This document shows, piece after piece, positions 34,745-46,554 of a stretch of 64,000 bases of DNA. Origin of the DNA: Embiotoca jacksoni (Eukaryota > Chordata > Actinopteri > Embiotocidae); contig JAKOON010000008.1 in assembly GCA_022577435.1 (NCBI GenBank), positions 496,001 to 560,000 of the forward strand. The letters are read 5' to 3'. The notes under the pieces are model-generated. The model ran no database searches, had not been told where the DNA came from, and was given only the letters and a program-made list of their open reading frames with translations. The translations under genes were made by a program, and so were the position numbers. Position 1 is the stretch's first letter; every line of letters starts with the position of its first letter.

Positions 34745-34970
34745 GATTTCCTGATTTATGACCCTTTCCATGTGCCGTTCATTACCACAGCCAGTGAGGT
34801 ACGGGGGAAAAGATGATTTCTGAGGTCGACAGCAGTGTCTAACGGGATTGTGGGGTGCTGTTAAAATGAAGCCGTTAATTAATGCTATTGATCAGCAAAA
34901 AATAAAGGCAAATGTGATTTGCATACAGCCTGGGTGATCAATGCATTAACCGATTTTTCTCTCCCCCCCT
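34745..34970. promoter_or_regulatory. possible conserved non-coding element
   Basis: It holds AAGCCGTTAATTAATGC, TATTGATCAGC, GTGATTTGCATACAGCC and GATCAATGCATTAACCG: TTAATTAA, an octamer and TGATCAATG cores spaced within 100 bp. It ends at a T/C-rich tract. The motif density makes it one of the better enhancer candidates in the window. Confidence 0.45.
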
Positions 34971-35484
34971 CTGAAATCAGATTTCCTGAGTTTTCAAAGT
35001 GAGAGAGAGGGAGTTCAGACTAATGTGGATCGATTGGTCCTCTCTCAGACAAGAATACAAAGCATTTTATTAGCTGGTGAAGGGTGAAACATACCAGGAC
35101 AGAAGACACAGTTTGAAGTTGGATTATATATTTACAGTACGTATGTCTCACTGCAACAAGAAGGCAGGGAATTGCCTTCGTCTGTTTTGATTTATTCGTT
35201 TGTTACTCACATCGTCACCCCCCTTCCCCACATGCCCCCAAACATATAGTGTACAAACATGGTAATAAGGTGATATTTCTGCAAGGCCAAACAAAAACTG
35301 GCAACAATGTAAAAATAAAATAATGAAAAAACATCAATGACAATAACTGGGCATGAAAAAAACAGAAGAGGTGTTAAAAAAGCAATATGTTGGTTTTTTT
35401 CCCCTCCTTTCTGTCTTGCTTTGTCAAGAGCAGCTTATTATAGCGTATTGATTTATAAAGCTTTAAATGTGATCCTCCATGTCC

Positions 35485-35625
35485 AAGTCAAGGGCAGAGA
35501 GTGAAAGAGGAAGAGTGAGAAGAAGAGAGAGAGGGAGAGAAAAAGAAAGATGGAGGGAGAACGAAAGGAAGACGAAGGCAAAGGGAAAAAGGCGTCTGGA
35601 GACGGATAGAGATTGAAAGAGAGTG
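35485..35625 (+). repeat. purine-rich (GA) tract
   Basis: About 140 bp of almost only A and G on the + strand with few interruptions. A 154-codon - strand frame (35453-35917) translates it as Ser/Leu/Phe repeats and is spurious. It directly precedes a possible conserved element. Confidence 0.8.
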
Positions 35626-35644
35626 CCCACGACGTGGGGAAGTG

Positions 35645-35895
35645 GCAGCAAGGCATTTTCAGAGCTGCTCTAGAATACAAAAGGGTAATTGTTTTAGCCC
35701 AGATGTTGCTTTCGCACAACAAGCAGGATACAATGTTCCTACTGAGCTGATGAGCCCAATCAGTGAAATGATTAAAAATTGATTTTGTCCCTGTAATTAC
35801 AGTATGTAAACTACTTAGCCGGGATTGCAAAGGAAGTGATTTTCTAATTACGTATATACTCTGGTGTCTAATGATTGGTTTTTTGAAGTAATGAA
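35645..35895. promoter_or_regulatory. candidate homeodomain-rich element
   Basis: It includes the perfect 12-bp palindrome CTGTAATTACAG (35791-35802), TCTAATTACGTATATAC, GTCTAATGATTGG and GATTAAAAATTGATTTTG. The density of ATTA cores in complex sequence suggests an enhancer. Alignment with another fish would decide it. Confidence 0.45.
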
Positions 35896-36018
35896 GAGAG
35901 GGTCCTAACGACTCCACTGTGTTCTGTTGTTGAAGGGAGCAGGCAAAAGAAGGGATGTGTGTGTACAGTTTGTGTGCATGTGTGTGTTTATATGCATGCG
36001 TGAGTATCTTTGTATGCG

Positions 36019-36022
<4 letters not shown>

Positions 36023-36093
<71 letters not shown>
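36023..36093. repeat. (TG)35 microsatellite
   Basis: A pure TG run, with interrupted GT words upstream (35957-36022) and a G8 run shortly after. Confidence 0.97.
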
Positions 36094-36095
<2 letters not shown>

Positions 36096-36149
36096 CAGGG
36101 GTGGGGGGGGTTGATGACAGAGCATCGTTAGGGCAAGACAGCAGGCTTG

Positions 36150-36330
36150 GATACAAAAGGGGGATGAAAATTGAATTTTTGCCAGCCAGTGCTCGCATGA
36201 TAACACGGGGGCCCGTTTGCATGGGATCTGGAAGCTAAATGGAGGCTGTGACTTCTCATGGGGGTCGCCAGGCCCTGACCAGCCCTGGCAATCTGGACCC
36301 TGCAATTAAAACCTCATGGGGTTGGGGATT
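36150..36330. promoter_or_regulatory. possible conserved non-coding element
   Basis: A complex GC-balanced block with CGCATGATAACACGGGGGCCC, GGTCGCCAGGCCCTGACC and CCTGCAATTAAAACCTC. It has no repeat or coding frame and stands out against AT-rich flanks. Confidence 0.35.
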
Positions 36331-37099
36331 GAGGACATCACACAAGCACAGGAGAATTAACAGCCATGCAGGCCAAAAGCACATAGAAATAAGCATATAG
36401 TTCTTCTCTGTGTATCTATATCAACAAGCTTCATTCAGACAAGCATGCAACGTTAACTAGAATATAACTATTTGGGATTTGACCACCTCTAAAATAAACT
36501 TTTGCACTTTTATTTGCCCTTCATAGCCATAGGCCTCATTGTCCTGAGGTCATACAACTTGTTTTTCAGTTCAAACAACAACAAACAAAAAACTGCATTA
36601 CTTTCACTATAACAAATACTTACGATAAAACATATTGTGCTATCTATCACAACTTTGAGTGAAATATGGACATTTTTTGGTAGCCTGACTGGTAAGGTTT
36701 AATGAGAAAAGAAAGCATTTAAACGTAATGTCTGAACTCATTAAAGAACAACAATAACGGTATTTATATGTTCACAATCTGTCAAACAATATCATTCTTT
36801 GACCGGAATGTAACATCAACCTCGGGCCATCTTCCTCATCGTTGAAATGTTTTGGGCCAGTTTCCGCCTCACCAGTTTCATGATCAAAGAGCATGTGCAG
36901 TATATCATTTGGTCATGATGCTGGCGAGCATCATAACTGCGAGCAAGGCCTCAGAGAAGCTTTTTGTACCAGAGCTGCGACAAACAATCTTGTGGTTGTT
37001 TGTGAGAATTGCCAACAGGTGTGGTTCCTGTGGGGGAAAGAATCTATTTGGGAAAGGTACCCATCGGGGGTTGCCATGGAAGCCAAGAGAGCGAGTGAG
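36331..37099. other. no gene seen
   Basis: AT-rich to 36800. 36850-37080 is more complex but its frame (36852-37262) is mainly repeat-derived at the end and has no known domain. Confidence 0.45.
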
Positions 37100-37209
<110 letters not shown>

Positions 37210-37911
37210 ATATGAAATGTTCTTATCTGATGAACTCTAATTGTAGTCTCACCCATTCATAACTAGTTACAGGTTATTTTTTGTGGGAAAACCAGAGCTG
37301 TACAAAAATGAAATAAAACACCCCAAGTCGAATGAAAATGTATTTTAATTTAATTTAACTTATTTTGTGTGTTCAGATTCATGGAATTTGATGACAATCA
37401 GATTAAATGAACTACATTTTTCAGAAAGAAAACAAGAGGAAGGTTAATGGAAAAGTGCACTCATGGCTCCACTTAAATCATTGTTAATCTGATGCAGATT
37501 CAGTTTTAGTTTTAGTATCTTGACACAATTTTTTATTGTAGTGTTAGTCATTTTTTTTTCTTTTTTTGGTCTTGAGTAAGTAAATCAAAAATACATTTAG
37601 TCTCATTTTGGTCAGTGACGATTCAAGCATTCCTAATATTTATATTTTCTGGACATTTTGAGGTAACAGCTGTTCCCATCTTTGTATATGGATACCAAGG
37701 TTACATTTGTTACTCTTCTCTACAGCAGGGTTAGTGTCCAAAATCAAAACTGTGTACATTTTCAGAAAACAATCATAAGAGCAACTAAAACATTTTTCTT
37801 CTTACACATACAAAATTAAGTCCTAATGAAATAGTTTTGATACTTTAGTAAATATGCTTATTTGCTGAGAATTAGATGAAAAATCAGTACCAAGCTCCAG
37901 TCTGCACTCTT
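37210..37911. other. AT-rich DNA, no gene seen
   Basis: AT-rich with small T tracts near 37550. Nothing is recognised. Confidence 0.5.
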
Positions 37912-38110
37912 AAAGGATAATTCCGATTTATTTCAACTTGGCGCATTTCTCATTAATGTGACTATTGTGGACCTATGGGTCATGCTAACGTTGCACTTAG
38001 TTGTAGAGATTTATCATAAGATCTAACTGGAGATTTTATTTGCTTCCAGTTCTCTTTGCAGTTGTTGTGGACAACTATTTGGCTCCAGCGTTACACTGTA
38101 TGTAGCATGC
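37912..38110 (+). mobile_element. fish interspersed repeat fragment
   Basis: AAAGGATAATTCCGATTTAT followed by TTCAACTTGG matches a phrase I know from a frequent non-autonomous repeat of fish genomes (GGATAATTCCGGTTTATTTCAACCTGG). The right edge is a guess and the class is uncertain. Confidence 0.5.
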
Positions 38111-40059
38111 AGACATTACTGTAGAATCAACAGTCTGGTTTAGTTCATGCCAAGAAGATACATTTATTTCCTAAAATGTTGAACTTTAAGTTCTGTATTG
38201 AAGTCCTGGCTTCAAATCATATCATACGTAAGTTAAACTGACTGACATGCGAAAGCAAAAATACTTAGAAATATGCAAAGTGTACATATGGCATCAAGGC
38301 TCATTAAAGAGAGATTCAGATTTATGTAACCCCGAATCAGAAACCCAAATAGGGGTGGTTGTTTCCTTATTTGGGATGGCATCTGGTTGAATCCTCACTC
38401 AGTTCTGCCAAACTATACATGCAATAACAACCTCACATTGCTTTCTGTGTAAACAAGTCGAAGAACCCAAAATCAATGTGACGACAGTTGGTTATTCTGT
38501 GCATACACAACAGTACAGTGAAGTTTAAAAAAAAATATGAAAAACATGACATTTTTAACATGTTTGTGACTCTAAATTTGGTTCAGTATCACTTGGTCTA
38601 ATTTTGAGATTTTGATAAAAGCACCCCAATAATTGCTTTTCTTTTGAAAGGCAATTATTGGAGTCCTATTTGATCTTTGAAGTTAATTGCATTTTCTTTC
38701 TTAAATTTCTACAGGCGTCTCCCAAAGCAGTACTTAAAAGTGAGTGCATGTGCATGCCATTAAGAGCTTCTTACCACCGTCTGTCTGTGTGCAGAAGATG
38801 ATGCTGAATTTGTTTTAATCTAACTTTGCATATGTGACAGTCTGTAAGTCATGCTACATATTACAAATGCATACATCATGACACATAGGTATTGTGAAAC
38901 AAAAAATTAATGTTTCAATTGGAATTATAGAATATTGAAATGCAGCCTAATGTGCAGTATACAGCTTGCTGTCCTTTACTATAAGGTTCGCGTGACTGGG
39001 TGGTTTTAATAGAAAGTACACAGTAATTTCTTTGTTTCTGCCTGAGGATTTGTATGCAAATCACGTTTGCCTTTATTTATTACCTTTAAGCTTGTTTAAA
39101 ACATAAACTGAAGCAGTGGCAGGTTCTATAAATTTCATGAACATGTAGGTCATATTGTGAATACCATTCAGCCATAATTTCTATATCAAAGCTCTGCAGT
39201 TTCAGGAGCTTTATAAGATGATCTTAACCTCCTACGAGTGGGTAGGAGATACTCAGTGATCACTTCTAAGAGTGTCTTCAATTACGATGCTTTTGGGAAA
39301 CACCTCTTAAGATTAAGAAGGTTTGTAAGATGAAGTTTACAATTATCAGCTTGAGATACTACTTTTGGAAATGGGGCCCAACATAAGGACCAGCATCAAT
39401 ATTTTAAGAAGAGTAAACATTTCATTTTGCGCATGTCCTTTTCAAGTGTTTGAAAATATGCTTATAATTAAATCTACTGTTTCTGTAGAAAAGCATATAT
39501 TTTTCTCTGCCTTCCGTTTTTGTCTCCTCTGTTCTCCTCTCTTTTTTCCATCAACTACAACTAGACAAAGCTTCAAAGATGCAACCTTTGACTTGGGTCA
39601 TAAATTAGAATCAACCATTGAGTCCAGTAAACAGTGTTATTGCGTCAAGGCATAGAGACAATCAAGGTGTCACTCTATCAGACAGGGAATATAGAGATAA
39701 ACTTACAGGGTCGCAGAGCACATAAAGAACACATAAATCATACCACACAAAATGAGTCACTGCCTCAAGCATGACTGTGTCCTCTTCTTCTCTGTCCCTA
39801 ACATATCTAAGAAAGAACATATTTTCTTATGCTTCTATTATGTTTAATATTCAATATTTAATCATGACTTTATTCATATTTTTTTTAAAGATTTTTTTCT
39901 GGAGAAATAAAAGGACGTGAGTTAAGCCTCTGCTTATTGGGAGGGAAAGATCTGTGGTTTTTAGTTCCTTGGGAACATTAATAAGTGACAGAAAGCTAGA
40001 TTAAGAAAGCTGGGATGCGAATAGAGAGAAAAACGACAAAGCTTTGAAATGCTGCCAGT
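38111..40059. other. AT-rich DNA, no gene seen
   Basis: Long AT-rich stretch. GCAATTATTGGAGTCC near 38651 and AATTGCTTTT near 38631 form a small inverted ATTATTGG/CCAATAAT pair. No exon or named repeat. Confidence 0.5.
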
Positions 40060-40260
40060 ATCACCAACTGCACCCTTCTGACACAGCTGATTGTAAGAGA
40101 AGCCGATAGCATAGCTGGCTTAGGCCTTTAATAATTCATTTAGTTAGGCTATGATCTATCATTTTGTACCTTTTGACATGCGATATTGAAATTTAATATT
40201 GCATCAATACAAATGATGTATTGCCAGTCGTCGGGAGAAAGGATGTGGATTGCAAAAAGA
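40060..40260. promoter_or_regulatory. possible conserved non-coding element
   Basis: It contains CTTTAATAATTCATTTAG, GATATTGAAATTTAATATTGC and CCAGTCGTCGGGAG. Repeat-free, with homeodomain cores and isolated CpGs. Untested. Confidence 0.3.
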
Positions 40261-40539
40261 TCTCAGCAAATGTCTTTTTGCTCTATTCTCTCTCCCTCTC
40301 CCTCTCTTTCCTTTCCATAGCTTCATGGTACTTGAGTAAAAAGGCATAAGAGAAACATCTGTCTTTTTTCCCCGCTTTACTCTCAGCTTTGATATGTGTG
40401 TTTAAAAAAATGACAACTTAAAACGCTCAGAGAGAAAGTCTCCTGCTCAAGTCAAGAGAGGCTTGGAAAAAAAAAAGGAGGAGGGTGGAGGGTGGAAGTG
40501 AGTAGCAGAGGGAACATGACAGCAGTGGCTGAGGGAGAT

Positions 40540-40690
40540 GTCATGTGTTGTCGAGATCTTTGACATGACTCTTTAGTGTGGTGAAATCCCACAGGCAATA
40601 TTCGGGCTACGAATGGAGTGTTAGGTGCTGGGAACCGAAAGCTGCAGTTGCGATGTCAGTCTAGCCTGGCTCCCAGACTGGTTCATGCAG
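40540..40690. promoter_or_regulatory. possible conserved non-coding element
   Basis: A complex block with CAATATTCGGGCTACG, GGGAACCGAAAGCTGCAG and GTCAGTCTAGCCTGGC. It has no coding frame. Weaker than the candidates at 20.9, 34.8 and 35.7 kb. Confidence 0.25.
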
Positions 40691-41090
40691 TCTGTTCAGA
40701 GAGTTAAGAATGAAATGATAGCAACACTGGTGGATGTCAGTCTGAAGTAGACCTGTCAAATACACTATATAAGATTAGATTATACATGTTTCCTCCACAC
40801 TAAATGCTCGTATCAGGTACTGAACATTGGCATTGGATGTATTTTCAGGTTAAAAGATGGATGTATGAAGAAGCCTTGAACAACACTGGTAACTTCCTGA
40901 TTTAGTGTTTTCTACTATTTGTCAGTATAAAGACCAATCAATCAATTTGGAGATGAGGATATGTTCAAGTCCTTTGCTTCAAATTTTGAGGTCAGTCGGG
41001 CAGCTGTTTGGTGGACCAAGGAACCAACTGTGTTTTCGATGATGATAACACACACGAATTGATTGATTTTCTAATTGAACTGGAAAATAT

Positions 41091-41345
41091 TAGAGCTGGG
41101 ACGATATACAATTTAATACGACCATGATTTCTATGATACCATGTCAATTCGTTATGTGTTGGAAATATTGATATTATTTATTGGTATAAGTATTGGATTC
41201 TAAAAGTATTGTAATCCAATATTTTTTATTTATTGCAAATTTGGTTTATTGTTTCAACACTAACCATGAGAAGAAAACGTATCTATATATACCAGCGCTC
41301 TGGTTCATGTGCAGGTAACCGGCTTGCTCCCGAGCTAACGTTTAG
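41091..41345 (+). mobile_element. probable non-autonomous DNA transposon fragment
   Basis: It begins AGAGCTGGGACGATATACAA, a phrase typical of the ends of small hAT-like elements in fish (GGGCTGGGCGATAT). 41310-41345 (CGAGCTAACGTTTAGCTGC) is also typical of fish repeats. The right end and target duplication are not identified. Confidence 0.4.
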
Positions 41346-43286
41346 CTGCTAGCTGTTACACTATCTCAGTGTAAAGAAAAACATTTATTTTGACTCAGGA
41401 ATCAGTGTGATGATTAAAACATCGTAAATATATATATATACATATATATATATTTATTTATTTTATTTTTTTTAAAGCCCCCGGTACACTTGAGTGAATT
41501 TTTTTTCCCTGCCCCTAGGAAATGACTTCTGTGTGAACATATTCTTAAACAAGTTGATAAAGATCTTCAAAGCCATAATTTTGAACCTCTGTGTCCTATT
41601 TGACCTCAATAGTTAATATATGTAAACATTTAAATTTCTCCCTGAACAAAAAAAAAATTGTAATTTAATTTGGATTTTTTTTTTTTTTCAATTCCACTGT
41701 ATTCTTAACCTGAATGAATTAAACCAAAGAAGTACGATTAAACCTTGGTGTCTTTACATCTGTGGAGTCAGCTGGCACTAAATGATCTAAATGATTAAGT
41801 AAAGTCAGACTTTAAAATAGTAAATGCATCTATCACAACTTATGTAACAAACAAAAAAAAGAGGACATGCTTGGTGTGATATCCTAACGCTGCTTTATCA
41901 CCATTCACTGACGACCCATGCCACGTTCATTGTAATATGATATGGCTTCTGTTTGGTTTGATGAATGCCGATGACGGTGTTCATGATGACAGGGATGCTG
42001 TCTGCGACAATAATGACTATGACAGTATGGAATATGGTCATTGCAGTAATAATCATTCTTCACTAGTGAATCATTACATATTCAGCTGAGATACACCTAA
42101 CTCTAACAGCTCTAACATGTTTCCTCTGTAGGAGTAAAATATATTTCAACAGACAGATCAGAATGAGTGTATGTGTCAGCGTTGACTACAACGTCTGTTC
42201 ACGTAACTGTGGGTGAATCAGAGACTCTGACCTGTTATTTTGTGTGTTTGTGAAAACCAGTGTCACTCCTGCTCTGTCACATTGATCAGTGTGTGGGGCT
42301 GTGTCATTGACGCTACATTTTTATCTGTATCTTACTACGAATATAAAAATTTCAAATAAATAGTCGGATGAGTGGCCGTTTATATCAGCTGCGCTCTGAT
42401 TTTGAGGAGTCTTGCCCCTTGAAAACACTTGGCAATATATCTGGTGATGCTGTCAATTTCACACATAGCATTTGCATTTAAAACATTGAATTAAAAAAAA
42501 AAATCTGTATCGTAAAAGCAGCACAGTGTTGCTAGCTCTGCACGGCTTCCAGGCATACTGACCTTTAGCTGTGCCCTGACACTGCTCTGAACATCCAGGA
42601 AGTCTGCCACGCATGTAGGTGTCTGGGTATGTAAACAGTGGGGAAGAAAGACACAGTGAGAGAGAGAATTAGGTGCAGTTGGGAGGTGCCTTGGGTTGCA
42701 CTGGGTCGTGGTGTGCCTACCTGCTCTCTGCCGTATGTCAAGGCTTTATTATTTCATCTGCCAAGGTCCTGACCTGCTATATCCCAGATCTGTTTTTCTC
42801 ACTCTTTTCGGAAAACAGATAACGATACAAGTGCCGAACAGATAATGACACCTGTGTAAATGCAGAAAACACAACAAAGTTGAACAATACAGACAACTAC
42901 ATGTTTAAATAATGATTTCAATAGTCTACCAATGCAAATAATTGATTACATGTAAAAGTCCTTAATCAAGAACAAATCACAAAGATTTTCTCTTTATGAT
43001 TTAAAATTTAATAACTTAAGATTGTTGGTTGAATCAAAGTTGCAAATTGAATGCAGTGCACTTCTATCTGATTTTTACCTTTGAACTGAGAGGCAATTCA
43101 ATGTGGTTTACACCAAGTAAACCAATATATTTAAACATCTGAATGCATAATAACAACACAATAAAAATAAATAAAAAATGATTAGATTAATCAAAAAATG
43201 GGCTACAGAAATTGTAATCTGTACTTTTTAGTATTTTCCAAAATTGTATACATTCTAGTTATAGTGGGAAAAAAAAGATACAGCCA

Positions 43287-43289
<3 letters not shown>
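41346..43289. other. AT-rich DNA, no gene seen
   Basis: It contains (TA)n near 41429-41452, T and A tracts, and a moderately complex patch at 42520-42790. No exon is recognised. Confidence 0.5.

Positions 43290-43333
<44 letters not shown>
43290..43333. repeat. A44 tract
   Basis: The longest pure A run in the window. Such a long run may mark a recent retroposed tail, but no body is evident upstream. Confidence 0.95.
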
Positions 43334-43336
<3 letters not shown>

Positions 43337-44599
43337 CTTTACCTATAGGCACTGTCTGAAAGAGGATTGAATGTTTGCCCTTCCAAATATGTCAAAAAAA
43401 ACCAACCCAACAAACAACAACAAAAAAAACATTTCCAAGGAATCAACTTTTACACATGACTATATAAAACCATTACTTGAAGCCATCTTGTATTGCTTGG
43501 TGAAACTGGATGGAAGCTCCTCCTTGATATTATTCCGAGAGGGGTCAAAGAAAAACAACTTTCTGATTGCCCATAAAATATTACTTGGACAAGTTATTTT
43601 TTATTTTTTATTTTTTTTGTATACTGGTCACTTTCATGCTTACTAATTTTGTTTTTTTTTCCGTTTTGCTTTAAGACTATTTTATTATTTCCTTCCTTTC
43701 TTGCTTGCTCTTGCCTCAGGGGTGTGTTTGGCAGGTCAACACCTCAGCAGGTGGGGCGTTGTAGGCCAGGTGACCTTTGTCTGTCATTGTTTTGCTCCTC
43801 ACACCTCACCCAGGGAGAAGGGTAAGAAGCTTAGTGTATTACACCTGCCACTGACTTTACCATCCTAGTGCTGTTTATTGGCGGAGGGCGGGGTGATTTT
43901 AGTGTGCCAAGCAAAGTAAAGAAGATCCCAAATGATTTGTATACATAGCCAAAATGAGACTCCTCCGAGAGTGAGTGCAAATCATGAAAACTGTGGAAAC
44001 AGTGGATTGAACTAATGAGACTTATCGTCTGTTCTAATCGACACTCAACCAGGTTGAAAATAACCGAAACAAACAGCTACTATGTAGATAACCATAAGAA
44101 AAGTGATGCTAGATTCCAAGTGTGATTTGAGTTCCTGCATGCAGCATTGTAAGATAAATCAAATGTACCTTGAGTGAGTAAGGGGACGGAGATGAAATGA
44201 AATACCCAAATGCTGCCTCTACCGAGGCCTGATTGAGTTCAGGTGGCTGGGAAGTGTCTCACCCAGGGCTAGTTTACAGTGAAGGATCTGCTGTCTTCTG
44301 ATCTCTCTGTGCTGCAGGGCTAACTGGTGAACATCGGGTGTGTTGCTTTGACGGATGTTCATGCGCCTCCTGTGTTGTGGGGGGACAGGCAGTTGACACA
44401 CTTCATATTTCAAAAGCAAGGTCTGAGGAAGAAATGAAGATTGATGCGGAAAAATGGCGTGGCAACCCATTGCCCTTTCGATCCATATATTATCATTTAC
44501 ACATACATGACACCTTTGTGCATGACTGTATAACTATATATACATATGCATGGACATGATCCAAGGCACCTCACATATTCACATGGGGGGTTCCTCTGT
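43334..44599. other. no gene seen
   Basis: AT-rich to 43680, then more complex (43720-43900). Short frames on both strands around 44219-44559 are unconvincing. Confidence 0.45.
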
Positions 44600-44830
44600 T
44601 ATTAGAGACATGTGATACAATTGCATTTGATCTCCAAATGAACAGGGAATCAGCCCATCTCCTTGGTGAAGATGGCAGATGTGATGGATGAGCACATTAG
44701 CATTGAGGACAACATTAGATTTGCTCAAAATTATTGATCTTTTGTTTGTGAGCCAAGTCGGCGATAAATAACACTGTATGGGAGATGTGACTCATTATCA
44801 CCGTGCCAAAAGCCCAACAGACCTCTGTCA
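44600..44830. promoter_or_regulatory. possible conserved non-coding element
   Basis: Complex and repeat-free: AATTGCATTTGATCTCC, AAAATTATTGATCTTTTG, CAAGTCGGCGATAAATAAC and TGACTCATTATCACC (an AP-1 TGACTCA site). TCACCGTGCCA recurs at 56261. It is a good candidate for an enhancer. Confidence 0.4.
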
Positions 44831-44879
44831 AAGCACACTCTCCTTCCCCCCCTTTCTTCCGCCTTCCTTTCATCTCCAT

Positions 44880-45012
44880 CACTACAAACCAATTTAATCT
44901 GTTTTTAATCCTTCCCTATTTTCTGTCACTGGTGCCTTTAATGCAAGGCCTCACCGTCACTATCTGATTCCCTTAAAATTTTAATCCTGCAGTGATAACC
45001 CCGTATTATTAC

Positions 45013-45018
<6 letters not shown>
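44880..45018. promoter_or_regulatory. possible conserved non-coding element
   Basis: CCAATTTAATCTGTTTTTAATCC and AAATTTTAATCCTGCAG give three TTTAATC (bicoid/Otx-like TAATCC) cores within about 100 bp, next to a CA microsatellite. Confidence 0.3.

Positions 45019-45092
<74 letters not shown>
45019..45092. repeat. (CA)37 microsatellite
   Basis: A pure CA run. Confidence 0.97.
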
Positions 45093-45094
<2 letters not shown>

Positions 45095-45214
45095 CAGCAG
45101 GACACTCACACATACATACACATACACATTCAAATATGTACACACAATGTTTAGTGGCTGTCTTAGTGTTTTATTCCTTTTTACCTTCTTAGTGAAGAAA
45201 AAAAATCCTTTTAT

Positions 45215-45400
45215 CACACAATGGGTAATTTATATCCATTACCAGCGTTTTCAATCCTTTTCAGCACGGCTGTCACTGCCTTTGGCACACTCGTGATTAA
45301 TGTGATCTAATAATAGTCTGCCATTATATTTCCTTTAGTAAAACATGTACCAACATCCTATTCAGCGCCACGAAATTCATTGCCCCTTAAAATATTTTCC
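45215..45400. promoter_or_regulatory. possible conserved non-coding element
   Basis: CATTACCAGCGTTTTCAATCC, CACTCGTGATTAATGTGATC and TATTCAGCGCCACG in repeat-free sequence. It may form one element with 44.88-45.02 kb, split by the microsatellite. Confidence 0.35.
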
Positions 45401-45967
45401 CCTTTTCGTTTGAAAGAAAAGATTGCTGTTTTTTTTTTTTTTCCCCTTCTCGTTTCCTCCTAGGAGGTGATTATTTGTTGCAGTGGGGGATGGGGTGGTG
45501 GTGGGTTAGTGATGGCACGTCCCCTTTTTTCAGACACTTATGAGAATGATGAGATTCATGATTGTATGATTCAAGATGGTTTGAGTGAATGCGTTTCTGT
45601 GTGTGGAGGTGCGTCTGCAGGTCAGAACGATAATACACTGATAATGTAGCACTGACATGCATTGTTGACTGGCAGGGTGTAGAAGTTAAGAATAGCTTCA
45701 GGTCAGTCGGACAAAAGTTTGTTTTATTAAAGTAAAACATGTTACATGTTATGAACCCGCATTTATCGCATTGTTTTGTAAAAGTTTTTTACATTGTTTG
45801 GTGAATTTCTTAAAAAATATATATAAATAAAAAAAAATATTTAGTCCATAATCACTGATTTTAGGACAATTATATGTAACTAACCGGTAACTATTCAAAT
45901 GCTTGACCATAGACAGGCCCAATTTTGGATGGAGAGTAAAGATGCCCCCTATAGAATGTCCATACGA

Positions 45968-45970
<3 letters not shown>
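45401..45970. other. no gene seen
   Basis: It holds a T15 run near 45430 and G/T-rich DNA near 45485-45510. Frames here are short and unremarkable. Confidence 0.5.

Positions 45971-46036
<66 letters not shown>
45971..46036. repeat. (TG)33 microsatellite, left arm of inverted cluster
   Basis: A pure TG run whose reverse complement is the CA run at 46135-46252, 98 bp away. Confidence 0.97.
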
Positions 46037-46037
<1 letters not shown>

Positions 46038-46134
46038 AGGTTATCCAGCAGTGGGCTCTGTTCCCTCCCAGCCGGACCGACTGAGCCAGTCTGCCACTCA
46101 TGGGGCACGTTTCAGATTGGGCGGTGCCAATTGT

Positions 46135-46254
<120 letters not shown>

Positions 46255-46463
46255 AATAAAGTTGTGCACACAAACACACACAGTGCTGGCTACTTCCCAC
46301 AAAGAGGGTTAACCCTTACTGGGTTCTTAGACTTGTATCCAGGATGAACAGGTGGTCCCACAAAACATGGGCATCCATTTCCTCATGACTTATCCTGGTG
46401 TGTGTATGTTTGTTTGTGTTGGGAGGAGGAGGGGTAGACATGGGTGGGGGTGGGCCATGGTGG

Positions 46464-46465
<2 letters not shown>

Positions 46466-46550
<85 letters not shown>
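46466..46550. repeat. (GT)42 microsatellite, right arm
   Basis: A pure GT run completing a GT-CA-GT cluster within 580 bp. Confidence 0.97.

Positions 46551-46554
<4 letters not shown>

Noticed and set aside
35453..35917. 154-codon - strand frame, the longest in the window
   Set aside because: About a third of it translates the GA-rich tract as Ser/Leu/Phe repeats, the rest covers a likely regulatory block, and no domain or splice context is seen.
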